The translations under genes and the position numbers were made by a program. A DNA stretch of 64,000 bases from Barthelona sp. PCE (lineage: Eukaryota > Metamonada: BaSk clade): contig JAUFOR010000004.1 of assembly GCA_040285745.1 (NCBI GenBank), positions 124,001 through 188,000 on the forward strand, in the 5' to 3' direction. Positions within the stretch are counted from its first letter, which is position 1. Each line of letters starts with the position of its first letter. A model generated the notes under the pieces. That model searched no databases and was not told where the DNA came from. It was given only the letters and a program-made list of their open reading frames with translations. This document shows, in pieces, positions 9,066-17,907 of this stretch.

Positions 9066-9725
9066 TGAAACATCAAAATCGAACTTTTTAATGTATGATA
9101 ACCATGGCTCAGTGCATGTTGGAAATATGCGCTGATGTTTCTTTGGTTTATCGAACTTAACTCTCTTTCTATCCTCCAGTTCAATCGAAGAAGGCATTAC
9201 AGGTGGAGACTGTGGGAGATCGATGGAGTCATCCAGAATTTCCAGTCTGTCAATGAGTTCAAATATTGTTTGTTCATCATCTTCTTCATCATCACTGTAA
9301 TCAATAAGAGGCTTGAACGAAGGAGGGCTGCGCTTGGCATTTATATTGGGTGATATCTTGTTTGGAGATATTTCATCTAGTTTCTCAGAACACTCTGAGA
9401 ATTGCACAGCAGCTACTGTTGAATCAAGAGCTTTTTCAACAATTTCAGGTTCAAGAGAACGTGGTATCATTGATGCTATTGGTGTAGGTTTATCGTTGTC
9501 AGTGTTGTTGGAAACTTCAACAACAAGAACTTTTTTTCTCTTTTTTAAAATTTTTTTCGGCTTTCTTTTAACAACAGATTTCAGTAAAAGTGTCATGTCA
9601 AACGGATTACTCTCATTATACGGGATACTAGATCGTCTAACAGTTCTTTTTTTGGTTTCTTCAGTTCTTTGATGATTTTTTGAGACTGAAATACTGTTAG
9701 TGTGCATTATTTCTGGTCTAGGCAT
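9036..9725 (-). CDS. Hypothetical charged, probably disordered protein (229 aa)
   Basis: The start is the ATG at 9725. The N-terminal half is strongly basic (KRTVRRSS, VKRKPKKILKKRKK, possible nuclear localisation signals). The C-terminal half is acidic and rich in Ser and Pro, with the tandem phrase SPNKISPN, a cluster DYSDDEEDDEQ and several Ser-Pro sites. No domain is recognised. A mainly disordered nuclear or regulatory protein is plausible from composition only. The last 30 bp overlap the convergent IFT22-like gene, so each stop lies inside the other coding region. It is divergent from the acid phosphatase gene, with 197 bp between the two ATGs. Confidence 0.65.
   Translation of the reverse strand: MPRPEIMHTNSISVSKNHQRTEETKKRTVRRSSIPYNESNPFDMTLLLKSVVKRKPKKILKKRKKVLVVEVSNNTDNDKPTPIASMIPRSLEPEIVEKALDSTVAAVQFSECSEKLDEISPNKISPNINAKRSPPSFKPLIDYSDDEEDDEQTIFELIDRLEILDDSIDLPQSPPVMPSSIELEDRKRVKFDKPKKHQRIFPTCTEPWLSYIKKFDFDVSLTHNAEIAQ
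9064..9069 (+). promoter_or_regulatory. Candidate polyadenylation hexamer AGTGAA over the IFT22-like stop
   Basis: AGTGAA begins on the second base of the TAG stop. It matches the AGTRAA signal known from Giardia and lies in the same relation to the stop as AGTAAA in the acid phosphatase and COG6-like genes. Confidence 0.35.
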
Positions 9726-9922
9726 GACTTTAACCCTTCTTCCTCTTTTATAAAAGTTAGAATAGAATCGTCTGAAAGCAGGTTTTTCATACACTCTTCT
9801 GCAAAGAATTAGTTGTCAGTCTTCGACGCATATATGTAGTTATAAAGTCCACAGGTTAAGTTAAACAATATTCAAGTTTAAGAAAAGTGTTTTTCGAAAC
9901 AACAGGTTTTTCACTGCAAAAA

Positions 9923-11221
9923 ATGACAGGCAATACTCGGGAAAGATCGTTTTCGGACGTTTCTGCGGGTTCTGACTTGACAGATAACGAATACGAACGT
10001 CTCATTGAAGATACTAATCCTTTGTTACAGTCAAGGAATGATTCTTCTTCTTCTCGCATGAAATGTTATTGTATAGTCATTATGATCATTATTATTCTTG
10101 TCGTTGTTCTGTTCAGACTTCTTTCAAGCTACTCTGGATTTTCTCCAACTATTGTTTCAGTGGGTATTATCACAAGACACGGTGACAGGGCTCCGCTCAC
10201 CGATTTTGGGCTTAAGAAATCAAACACAGACTTCATCTGCACATTAGAGGAATACTTTTATGAAACTGCTGAGTTTCTTCCTCAATATAACCGTAGATTC
10301 AGAAGGATTATGAAGCATGGTGACGAATGGCTGCCAGGAAATTGTTACCCTGGCCAATTAACAGAGAAGGGAGCAGCACAACATAGAAGTTTGGGCAACC
10401 ATCTCCGTATGCTTTATGGAGATATCATTAACAAGGGAAGGTGGCATGTGCGCTCCTCAGACGTTCCCAGAACACGTGATTCTGCTGCAAACCTCATGAA
10501 GGGTTTGTTACCACCTCAACATTACCCCCGACTTCGCATCAACGTTGAGCAAATTGAGCCTCCACGCGACCCCATCCACGCCAACGGTAACATGTGCCCT
10601 CGCCTTCAGGTCGAGTGGGACGCAGCGCTGGCAAGCGAGACATACGTTAAAGAAGATGAGAAGTACGCTGATGTACGTAACTCGATTGAGACCTTTTTTG
10701 AAAAGTCATTCGAGGACAAGTGGGAGCACGTTCATGACTGGTTCGTGTGCTCTCAATCGTTCGGGCATACACTTCCAACTTTTGTGAACAAGGAGATGCT
10801 TGATGTAGTCGATCATATGGCTGCGTTCAGAAACTTTTACATTAATGAGAGCCCTAAGGCACGCTCTCTAACCGCAGCGTCTGTCATGCGAGACTTCCTC
10901 GATCACCTGAACAAGGTTGTTGTTGGAGGAGATGATTTAACCTTTGTTTTCTTCAGCGGGCACGATTCAACCCTCATTCCTTTACAACTATTCCTTGGGG
11001 TTGATGAGTATCAGTGGCCTAACTACGCATCTCACTTCAGGTTTGAGTTGTCAAAGTTCAATGACGAGCATTATGTTCGATTTTTATTTAATGAGAAGAT
11101 CTATATCCCTGATTTTTGTGACATAAAACCCGATAATTGGTGCACATTTGACTCTCTCTCGAGCTATGTATACAGCCATGCTCCTAGAGATTACTATGAA
11201 GCATGTCATGAGAGCGCTTAG
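9923..11221 (+). CDS. Membrane-anchored histidine acid phosphatase (branch 2)
   Basis: The 432-aa product is a predicted type II membrane protein: an acidic, Ser-rich cytoplasmic N-terminus (1-46), one hydrophobic segment (about 47-66, IVIMIIIILVVVLF), then a luminal or extracellular catalytic domain. The phosphate-binding signature RHGDRAP (85-91) includes the phospho-accepting His86, and the acid-base pair HD is at 347-348 in FFSGHDSTL. Family members hydrolyse phosphomonoesters (acid phosphatases, phytases, 2-phosphoxylose phosphatase); the substrate cannot be told from sequence. The ATG at 9923 is the first in the frame. The stop overlaps AGTAAA, whose last A is the first base of the next gene's ATG. 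Confidence 0.88.
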   Translation: MTGNTRERSFSDVSAGSDLTDNEYERLIEDTNPLLQSRNDSSSSRMKCYCIVIMIIIILVVVLFRLLSSYSGFSPTIVSVGIITRHGDRAPLTDFGLKKSNTDFICTLEEYFYETAEFLPQYNRRFRRIMKHGDEWLPGNCYPGQLTEKGAAQHRSLGNHLRMLYGDIINKGRWHVRSSDVPRTRDSAANLMKGLLPPQHYPRLRINVEQIEPPRDPIHANGNMCPRLQVEWDAALASETYVKEDEKYADVRNSIETFFEKSFEDKWEHVHDWFVCSQSFGHTLPTFVNKEMLDVVDHMAAFRNFYINESPKARSLTAASVMRDFLDHLNKVVVGGDDLTFVFFSGHDSTLIPLQLFLGVDEYQWPNYASHFRFELSKFNDEHYVRFLFNEKIYIPDFCDIKPDNWCTFDSLSSYVYSHAPRDYYEACHESA

Positions 11222-11225
11222 TAAA
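11220..11225 (+). promoter_or_regulatory. AGTAAA spanning the acid phosphatase stop and the USP start
   Basis: The sequence TTAGTAAATG contains the TAG stop (11219-11221), the hexamer AGTAAA and the ATG (11225-11227) of the next gene. If AGTAAA is the poly(A) signal, the 5' UTR and promoter of the USP gene must lie inside the phosphatase coding region. Confidence 0.45.
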
Positions 11226-12550
11226 TGAAATTCATTTTTTTACTCTTTCCTCTGTACATGAATATTTATGGGCAAGTCCACAGTGTGCAGTTTGGTACAT
11301 TTGATGCTGTGGAGTTTGTTAAAGTGAATGGGCCATTTAAAGATATCTTTACAAAAAAGCGAGGTTCAGTGTTAAATTTAGTGAAAACTGAAACTGAAAT
11401 TGCTGACAAACCGGACGAAAAGCTGAGTTTAGCTGATAGAATTAAACAAAAGACAGGGTTTAAGAGTATTCTTTATAAGAAAGAAAAAACTGAGGTTGTT
11501 CACTCAACACCACTTTTTGAAAATCTTTTGCGACATAGGCTTTCTCAAATTCTCGATTCAAAGATCAGAAGAGTCAGTAGACGATTGGTACCAAAAGGTT
11601 ATCATAATCCCAGCGCATTTTGCTACGCTCATGCTATTTTACAATGTTTAATGAGTTCCAATTATTTCTGCGACTTTATCATGAACTTGCTAACACCTAT
11701 CACCGAAGATGATAGAGTTTTTGTGAATGATCTAAGTAATGATGCTTTTAATCGATTTTTACGTAAAGAATACCCGGTTCTTTTCCACTTCTTTTTGCTC
11801 AAGTCGTTGGAGACCAACTTTCCTCACATGCTCTCTGGCGATGCATTGAAGTTCTTCCATTCCTATATGATGTCAGGACCACAGGATGCAAGCGAATTGT
11901 TAACCAAAATTCTGCAAGACTTTGCTAACGAACTACACAGCATTGATGAGCTGCTATCAACCCAAAGCGAAGATCTGGGATTGTGGCAAATTTCGAAAGG
12001 CAATGGACGATTCTATAGAACTGAAAAGCGTAATGCCGTTGTTGAAGATATTTTTACTATTGTTGTTGATAAACACGTTCACAACCGCCAAACAGGAGCA
12101 AAGTCGACAATCCGCGAGCACCTAAAAATGCTGTACTGCTACGATCTGCGTCACACATTGGAGGAAACTCTTGAAAGTGTATTTGCATCAGAGGAGATAG
12201 GTGAGACCATCGTTTCCTACACAATTGTTCATGTGCCAGAAATCGTCGTCATAGTATTCAATCGCATCAAGTGGGAGAATGGACTGGTGAAGAATCGTCA
12301 AGTGGTAGAGTACAGCTACAGAGAGGAAATTTTCGAGAATGTACGTTATCTTTCTGGTGTTGTGTACCACCGTGGCGAGTTGGAAGAGATGGGGCACTAC
12401 TTTACAAATGTACTCCGTTCAACCCCTGAAGAATGTAACGTATTCAACGTCAATGATTCGGTTGTTAAACCAGTAAGTTTGTTTGAAGGAGATGATTTAG
12501 GAGATATTGCTTTATTGTTCTATGAGAAAAAGATTGATATGAGCAGTTGA
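11225..12550 (+). CDS. USP-family (C19) ubiquitin-specific peptidase
   Basis: The 441-aa product has a divergent but complete USP core. The Cys box is GYHNPSAFCYAHAILQCL with nucleophile Cys133. GPQDASELL corresponds to the conserved QQDAxEF segment. The His box VVYHRGELEEMGHYFTNVLR has catalytic His391, and the core ends with LLFYEK, as in many USPs. It should cleave ubiquitin from substrates. The N-terminus (FIFLLFPLYMNIYG after the first Met-Lys) looks like a signal peptide or anchor, which is unusual for a cytosolic or nuclear USP. The codon before the ATG group is an in-frame TAA, so no upstream start exists. It lies 3 bp after the phosphatase and ends 5 bp from the convergent SAPS gene. 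Confidence 0.85.
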   Translation: MKFIFLLFPLYMNIYGQVHSVQFGTFDAVEFVKVNGPFKDIFTKKRGSVLNLVKTETEIADKPDEKLSLADRIKQKTGFKSILYKKEKTEVVHSTPLFENLLRHRLSQILDSKIRRVSRRLVPKGYHNPSAFCYAHAILQCLMSSNYFCDFIMNLLTPITEDDRVFVNDLSNDAFNRFLRKEYPVLFHFFLLKSLETNFPHMLSGDALKFFHSYMMSGPQDASELLTKILQDFANELHSIDELLSTQSEDLGLWQISKGNGRFYRTEKRNAVVEDIFTIVVDKHVHNRQTGAKSTIREHLKMLYCYDLRHTLEETLESVFASEEIGETIVSYTIVHVPEIVVIVFNRIKWENGLVKNRQVVEYSYREEIFENVRYLSGVVYHRGELEEMGHYFTNVLRSTPEECNVFNVNDSVVKPVSLFEGDDLGDIALLFYEKKIDMSS

Positions 12551-12555
12551 AATGA

Positions 12556-14682
12556 TTAAAACATGTCGAGATTCAGTGTGAATTCAAAAGTATCCTTGGG
12601 GTGGTAGTAATTGTAGGAATTGAACTGATGCTCTGTTCCATCCTTGTGCTCCACTATGGCTTCATCTTCTTCACTACTACGGTATTCTTCGACTTCATAA
12701 TCGTTGAAGTCGAAAAGTTCCGTTTCATTAGGCTGATGTTGAACTGTTTCCATGCTAAAAAAATCGTTTTCAACAACAATTTCATTCTTTGTAGTACCTG
12801 CAGCGCTTGCTTTCCACTTAATACTGAACGGTTTGAGGTCGTCTTCGGAGTTCTTAACCGTTGTGGTAGGTTCAAAGAAATTATCAACGGTGATTTTCGG
12901 ATTTTCATCTGTTTTTGGACTCATCACCTGAGGTGACACGGGGCTTTGGAGAGGGCTTGCTGATAGCGCGGTATCAAATTGAATGTCTAAATCGGTATCA
13001 AGAGGATCTCGGCTTGAGAAGTTTGTTCGGAATATTCCCATATCGGCGGTGTTTTGTGGGGACATTTTCTCTACATCCATCTCCTCTTCGCTTGAATACT
13101 CATCAGAATCTGAATCATCACTTGAATTAATATCCATATTAACGAGTATATGGGATTCGTTCTTATATTCGATACTTGTAATGGAAGTTGAGTAAATTAC
13201 CGACTCAATTCTTTCGTTCAGCGTGATTGCAAGAATATCACCCTTTGACGCAATGTCCTCCGAGAGAACAGCACGGAAATCATGGAATAAATTTTGTAGG
13301 GTACTAAAGTTGTTGTTTTTATAATTCATCTCACTTAGACACTCTACAATACGACAAAACAGATTAATGTCGTTCACTAAGTAATTGATATACTCCACTT
13401 CATCTTCCAAAATAACGTTCTCGAAAAAATGCTCAAGACTAATGAGAAGAAGGGTGGCATCTTTCATATCAAAAAGCATATCAGCAAAAATACCCACAAT
13501 TCCAGATTCGATGATGCGCATGGCAAGGTGGATCGTTCCAATATCTTCGAAATACAGTGAAAGGAGGTTAACACATTCAGGGAGGTAGACTTGGTTGAAT
13601 GCGTAAGGGGTGCAACCTGTAATCCTGACAGTTGATACATTGTCAATGAACTCATGCTCGTTCTTTACCAGACTGATGATATGCGGAAGCAAGAAGTCGA
13701 GAATATCAAAGAAGACCGGACGCACTTCCTCTTCAAAAAAGACGCTGTTTTTATCAACCAGTCGCATTATACTGTAGTCATTATCGAACCCACTGGAATA
13801 CACAGAGTATATATCCTTGAAATGGAATCTACTGATGAGCATACGCAGAAAATCAAAGAAAAATCTGATTGTTGAGATCTTTTTGAATTTCTGAAAGAAA
13901 ATCTTAATGTTTTCAAAACTAAGGAAGGGCTCTAGACTTAAACAAGTTAAATATGGAGAAAAATAAATTGCAAGTTTTAACATTCTGAAAATTTCCTTTT
14001 CCAAGAAGTAGTCTTCACCATACTGTTCAAGAAGGGATATGGTAATATCAAAAAGAGACACATCCTCAAATATAACTTGTAATTCAGGTTCAGATCTAGT
14101 AATTATATCTATGTATAAAGAACAAATACATCCGTGATGGAAAAAATGAAGTAATTTTCTCAACAGATCATGTTCTCTAACAATTTCAACAATAAAGTCA
14201 ACCGTTGTTGCCAAGATTCGGAATACATTCGTAAAGTTTTCTGCATAAAGTGAAGGCAAAGTATCATGATTTAACATCTTGAAAAGACGTTCGGTGATAT
14301 CGAATTCCACAAACTTATCAGCCAATTTGACTGCCCCGATATCCAGAAGCAATACACATTTCTGTGAAAGCTGTGCAAAAAGGTCTGTAATGTGATCATC
14401 AGAAACAGGGTTCAGAGCATAGTTTAATATTTGCTCAAAGTGGCAGTCAACCCAATCAGTCACCGTTGTGTTACCAGATCTGAAGTCGTCGAGAAAATCT
14501 GCATGAACTACGATTTCTGAGAAGCTTTTGTCTTGGGTGATCAAACTCGACAGCTGAGGCCCGTTGCCATTGAAAAAGCTCTTAAACCACGTCATATAAG
14601 TGGTAAAACCCTTTGAGAATAAGTTAAAAGACAGAAAACATTTCGTTTGATTAATATAACTTTGTTTACATGTTGAAGCCAT
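12556..14682 (-). CDS. SAPS-domain protein, PP6/Sit4 phosphatase regulatory subunit-like
   Basis: The 708-aa helical-repeat protein resembles Sit4-associated proteins and PP6 regulatory subunits. Near residue 30 it has MTWFKSFF, like the M-x-W-K start of SAPS proteins. It continues with a segment equivalent to the LLEREDVTLEELL/DEEDLLQECK region (FSEIVVHADFLDDFRSGNTTVTDWV). The block LLRKLLHFFHHGCICSLYID followed by IITRSEPE matches the position and pattern of the conserved [24 protein letters not shown] region. The C-terminal 200 residues are acidic and disordered (SSDDSDSDEYSSEEEMDV), also usual for the family. Such proteins bind and target PP6-type catalytic subunits in cell-cycle and signalling control. 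Met30 may be the true start. Assignment rests on pattern, not on a search. Confidence 0.62.
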   Translation of the reverse strand: MASTCKQSYINQTKCFLSFNLFSKGFTTYMTWFKSFFNGNGPQLSSLITQDKSFSEIVVHADFLDDFRSGNTTVTDWVDCHFEQILNYALNPVSDDHITDLFAQLSQKCVLLLDIGAVKLADKFVEFDITERLFKMLNHDTLPSLYAENFTNVFRILATTVDFIVEIVREHDLLRKLLHFFHHGCICSLYIDIITRSEPELQVIFEDVSLFDITISLLEQYGEDYFLEKEIFRMLKLAIYFSPYLTCLSLEPFLSFENIKIFFQKFKKISTIRFFFDFLRMLISRFHFKDIYSVYSSGFDNDYSIMRLVDKNSVFFEEEVRPVFFDILDFLLPHIISLVKNEHEFIDNVSTVRITGCTPYAFNQVYLPECVNLLSLYFEDIGTIHLAMRIIESGIVGIFADMLFDMKDATLLLISLEHFFENVILEDEVEYINYLVNDINLFCRIVECLSEMNYKNNNFSTLQNLFHDFRAVLSEDIASKGDILAITLNERIESVIYSTSITSIEYKNESHILVNMDINSSDDSDSDEYSSEEEMDVEKMSPQNTADMGIFRTNFSSRDPLDTDLDIQFDTALSASPLQSPVSPQVMSPKTDENPKITVDNFFEPTTTVKNSEDDLKPFSIKWKASAAGTTKNEIVVENDFFSMETVQHQPNETELFDFNDYEVEEYRSSEEDEAIVEHKDGTEHQFNSYNYYHPKDTFEFTLNLDMF

Positions 14683-15005
14683 ATAAATAACTCAATGATC
14701 GCCGTTTTAAAGTACAAGAAAAGCATGCTCAGTTGAGGAATGTGTTTTTGTGTATTTGCTCTTATTTAGAAGTTTTTCGAATAATTGATTTAATTCCAAG
14801 TGTAAATTAACAATTTCAGTCTTTCTAGATATTTTAACCCATAATTTTGTTGTTCATTTCAAATGATTCCTTTTCTGGATTGTGTATTCAAATAACGCAA
14901 GACGTGTGATTTGAGACCTCAAAAAAACACTTGTTGCATAGTAACTCTTTAATAATTGAGCAAACTTACTTTTTTTTACTTCTTCTCTTTCTGTATTGCT
15001 TGAAC
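14683..15005. other. Divergent intergenic region (SAPS gene / small membrane protein gene)
   Basis: This 323-bp AT-rich stretch separates two divergently transcribed genes and must hold both promoters. I see no ORF beginning with ATG, no RNA gene and no clear repeat. A hydrophobic reading continues upstream of the small protein's ATG from about 14931, but it has no ATG of its own. Confidence 0.5.
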
Positions 15006-15230
15006 ATGAGTTATTTTGACAATATCTGGATGACTATGTTTGTGGTCATTGTTGTAGTATTCATATTGTGCATTATTTGTATTAATGCTTGTTGTGGAAC
15101 TCGCAAGCAACCTCAAACAAGCCAAGTGGTCATTTCTGGCTATCCCCAGGGACAAATTCCCCAAGGTTATCCACAGGGACAGCCTGCTGTTGTATATCAA
15201 CAATCAGCTCAACCCTATCCCACATATTAA
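15006..15230 (+). CDS. Small single-pass membrane protein with YPQG-repeat tail (74 aa)
   Basis: The product begins MSYFDNIWM, then has one strongly hydrophobic helix (about 9-32, MTMFVVIVVVFILCIICIN), a juxtamembrane pair of cysteines (ACCGT) that could be palmitoylated, and a Gly/Pro/Tyr/Gln-rich tail with the near-repeats GYPQGQIPQ and GYPQGQPAV ending QPYPTY. Similar layouts occur in small stress-linked or scaffold membrane proteins with proline- and tyrosine-rich tails, but none is clearly homologous. The coherent architecture makes it a likely real gene. The ATG at 15006 is the first in frame. Confidence 0.7.
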   Translation: MSYFDNIWMTMFVVIVVVFILCIICINACCGTRKQPQTSQVVISGYPQGQIPQGYPQGQPAVVYQQSAQPYPTY

Positions 15231-15485
15231 GAATTTTAGACATTTGGTTCGTTTTATTGTTGATAATTGTTATGATATAGAATGTTTTCTTTTGCATACG
15301 AAAAAACGAAATAAAATATTAATTTTCACGTTGTATTTTAATGGTTGCCAATATTTCTTTGGTGTACTCTGTTTTTAGCGGGTCAAAAATGCAGTTGCAC
15401 ACATAAGGTAACTCTTTCTACCTTCAAAATTTTGTTTTAGAAAATATCATCCATTTCATTCTATTTTAAGTAAGTCTCTGGTTTT
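15231..15485. other. Short AT-rich spacer before the lipase gene
   Basis: 255 bp with no supported gene. The segment just before the lipase ATG is rich in T. Confidence 0.4.
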
Positions 15486-17891
15486 ATGTCTTCAGATATT
15501 ACCGAAGTAGAATTATCACCACGAACAATTCAGGTTCAGGGAAATGAAAATTATTTTTCTGAGGATAATCCTCCTGATACTGTTGTTGTAAGTCAGGGTG
15601 AAAATGAGCAAGATATTGAGGAACAACCGGTTTCTGAGGTTGAGAAATTATCAGAAAAAGAAATTGCTGTGAAGATTGATTATATAAGGTTTGGAAACGG
15701 AGAGTTATCTGACAGTGATATTGAGGCTGTTTACGAGAGCAAGATCCCTCAACTCTCCGATTTTAGCCTAAATTTCAAAGGAATGATGCGTATGCTCTTG
15801 GTCTTGTTAATCTATTATGGTGCCTTAATTGAGCTTGTATTTGCACTCACACTTGTTATTAACATCACATTACAACCAGCTTATTCTTTGATCTATTTCT
15901 TACGTTTCCCTGAAGCAGAAAACAGTGGATTTTTTGCTGTTGCCAACGGTATTGGAATAATTATCATAATTATTGCTATTCCTCAAATTCTGTCTGCTGC
16001 CGTATCATTTACAGGTGCTATTTGGACCAAAAAGGGTTTCGAGCGAATTTTCTCAGTTCGTCTGTTGTCATGGTTGCCTCCTCTTGCAGGAAGAATTGTA
16101 CCTCAAAGAGTAGTTGAAAAGGGGGACTCAGATTACATTGGACAATGGTTAGTATTCATCATCTCTGTTGTGTACGCTTTCGTTGCTTGTATAATTGATA
16201 GTTTTACTGCTATTCTCACACATCTTTTGATGGGCTGTGTTCTCACAATGTGTTTCCTGAGTGTGTTTTTCATTGTTGAATACTTCTTGATTACTTATAC
16301 AAACATCGTTACAATTAATGCTGTTCTTGTTGGCTTCCACGTTACAGAGAACCGTTCATTGGTAAAGAAGTGTATTGAGAGAAAGGGACTCATCTTCAAA
16401 CTAATGATGATCAAGAATGAAGCATTCGAAGAAGAAGAAGATATTGAGCTTGGAGAAGTTCCCGCAGTGGACAGTGGCAAGAAGACCAAGACAAAGAAGC
16501 CTTTGGCATACCGTTCTCGTTGGAAATGCATGCCTCGCTTAGTATCATTCATCATTATTTCTCCTATCCTTGCCATCTTTTTCATTTGTCCTTTTTATGT
16601 GCTGTTTGATATATGGTCTGCACCAAAGAACAGAAAGCTGCGCCGTAGTAGCATCAAGTCTGTTGTATGGTTTTGGTTTATAATGTTGATGGGTCTCGTT
16701 TATACAGCAGCTGTATCTTTTGTTTTCTATGTCGTCTTCCAAAAGGCAACAAAAACAACTTCTCTCCTGGTAACAGTCATTGCCATCTGGCCATGTACCC
16801 CTTTCATATACTCGTTTTTGGCATCTTCAAAACGTTTGATGAAGGAAACAGCAAAGATCGGCTTTTTCTTCGGCATTATCATTGGCCTTGCTTTCCTCTT
16901 CTTTGCAGTCGGTGCAGGAACTTCACACACCAATGAGTATCCCGAGTTGGGTAACGCCACGCTTGGTGCCATGAACATGAGGAGTCACAATTTGCTAGAT
17001 TTCTCTGCTTGGATGGCAAGCTCTCCGTACCCTGATCTTGATCTTCCCGGTGCAGGCGAGTGGTCAGCCACTGATGCTGTCTCTATGCCGACGGCATACC
17101 CAATTTGTGGTTACACGTACTACAACATGAGCGTTATGGATTTCTTGGCGTTGTCTTACATTGCCTATGAACCATCCCTCTTTGTCGGATACCCTCCCTT
17201 GCAGAATGATGACTGGGAGGTCATTGGTCACGGTCCTGAAGACTATGATGGTTACTTCATCGACTACTATTCACCGAGTCGTAAACTCAGCATCATTGCA
17301 CTTCGTGGCACAAATAGTAACTGGGACATCATCCAAGACGCTTCAATCTATGGTGAGGCAGCCGTCCTTGAATTTGTCAACACCTTGTTCCCATTTGCAT
17401 CAATTTTACCGGAGCGTTACCAATCTTTCTTGGTCAAGTCCATGTCCTTTGTTGAAACTATATACGGTGACGATCTTAACTCATATGATGCGCCGATCGT
17501 AAATTACTACAATAACAGAACGTCAGTAGACATCGAGAGAACAGTATTTACAGGTCATTCTCTTGCTGGAGGTCTCGCTCAATTGGGTGCGGTGAAGACA
17601 GACAATAAGGCGATCGTATTCAGCTCACCTGGAATGCTCTTCACAAGCACAAAGTTTGATGTCGATTTCGGTGACTTGGAAAGCGTTACTGTTAACATTA
17701 ATCCCAGAGCAGATATTGTCGCTCGTGTTGACCATCCTGCAGGATGCACTCAGAGAATTGACTGTGATGCTTCTGCTCTTTCGGCAGTCGAATGCCACTT
17801 ATTGGGTAATACAATGGTTACAATGGGGAAAGCATGTATAAATAGTGATATTCTTTACTTCAGGGATCAGACAAAGACGTTATCTGTGTAA
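15486..17891 (+). CDS. Polytopic membrane lipase, class 3 (diacylglycerol-lipase-like)
   Basis: The 801-aa product has an acidic cytoplasmic N-terminus (1-95). About eight hydrophobic spans follow between 102 and 478: roughly 102-127, 152-176, 219-241, 243-268, 352-377, 393-417, 425-446 and 457-477. The catalytic domain occupies about 540-790. Signatures are LSIIALRGTN (601-610, the conserved RGT), the nucleophile elbow TGHSLAGG with Ser692, the acid in NPRADIV (Asp743) and His771 in ECHLLG, a full Ser-Asp-His triad of the Lipase_3 family. It should hydrolyse acylglycerols or phospholipids at the membrane. An acidic EEEEDIELGE stretch plus a Lys-rich loop lies between the two membrane blocks. 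It ends 11 bp from the convergent COG6-like gene. Confidence 0.88.
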   Translation: MSSDITEVELSPRTIQVQGNENYFSEDNPPDTVVVSQGENEQDIEEQPVSEVEKLSEKEIAVKIDYIRFGNGELSDSDIEAVYESKIPQLSDFSLNFKGMMRMLLVLLIYYGALIELVFALTLVINITLQPAYSLIYFLRFPEAENSGFFAVANGIGIIIIIIAIPQILSAAVSFTGAIWTKKGFERIFSVRLLSWLPPLAGRIVPQRVVEKGDSDYIGQWLVFIISVVYAFVACIIDSFTAILTHLLMGCVLTMCFLSVFFIVEYFLITYTNIVTINAVLVGFHVTENRSLVKKCIERKGLIFKLMMIKNEAFEEEEDIELGEVPAVDSGKKTKTKKPLAYRSRWKCMPRLVSFIIISPILAIFFICPFYVLFDIWSAPKNRKLRRSSIKSVVWFWFIMLMGLVYTAAVSFVFYVVFQKATKTTSLLVTVIAIWPCTPFIYSFLASSKRLMKETAKIGFFFGIIIGLAFLFFAVGAGTSHTNEYPELGNATLGAMNMRSHNLLDFSAWMASSPYPDLDLPGAGEWSATDAVSMPTAYPICGYTYYNMSVMDFLALSYIAYEPSLFVGYPPLQNDDWEVIGHGPEDYDGYFIDYYSPSRKLSIIALRGTNSNWDIIQDASIYGEAAVLEFVNTLFPFASILPERYQSFLVKSMSFVETIYGDDLNSYDAPIVNYYNNRTSVDIERTVFTGHSLAGGLAQLGAVKTDNKAIVFSSPGMLFTSTKFDVDFGDLESVTVNINPRADIVARVDHPAGCTQRIDCDASALSAVECHLLGNTMVTMGKACINSDILYFRDQTKTLSV

Positions 17892-17901
17892 CACATGTAA
17901 A

Positions 17902-17907
17902 TTTACT
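17902..17907 (-). promoter_or_regulatory. AGTAAA overlapping the COG6-like stop codon
   Basis: Read on the minus strand, CAG-TAA-A contains AGTAAA with the stop inside it. This is the same arrangement as at the acid phosphatase stop and supports a stop-associated poly(A) signal. Confidence 0.4.
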
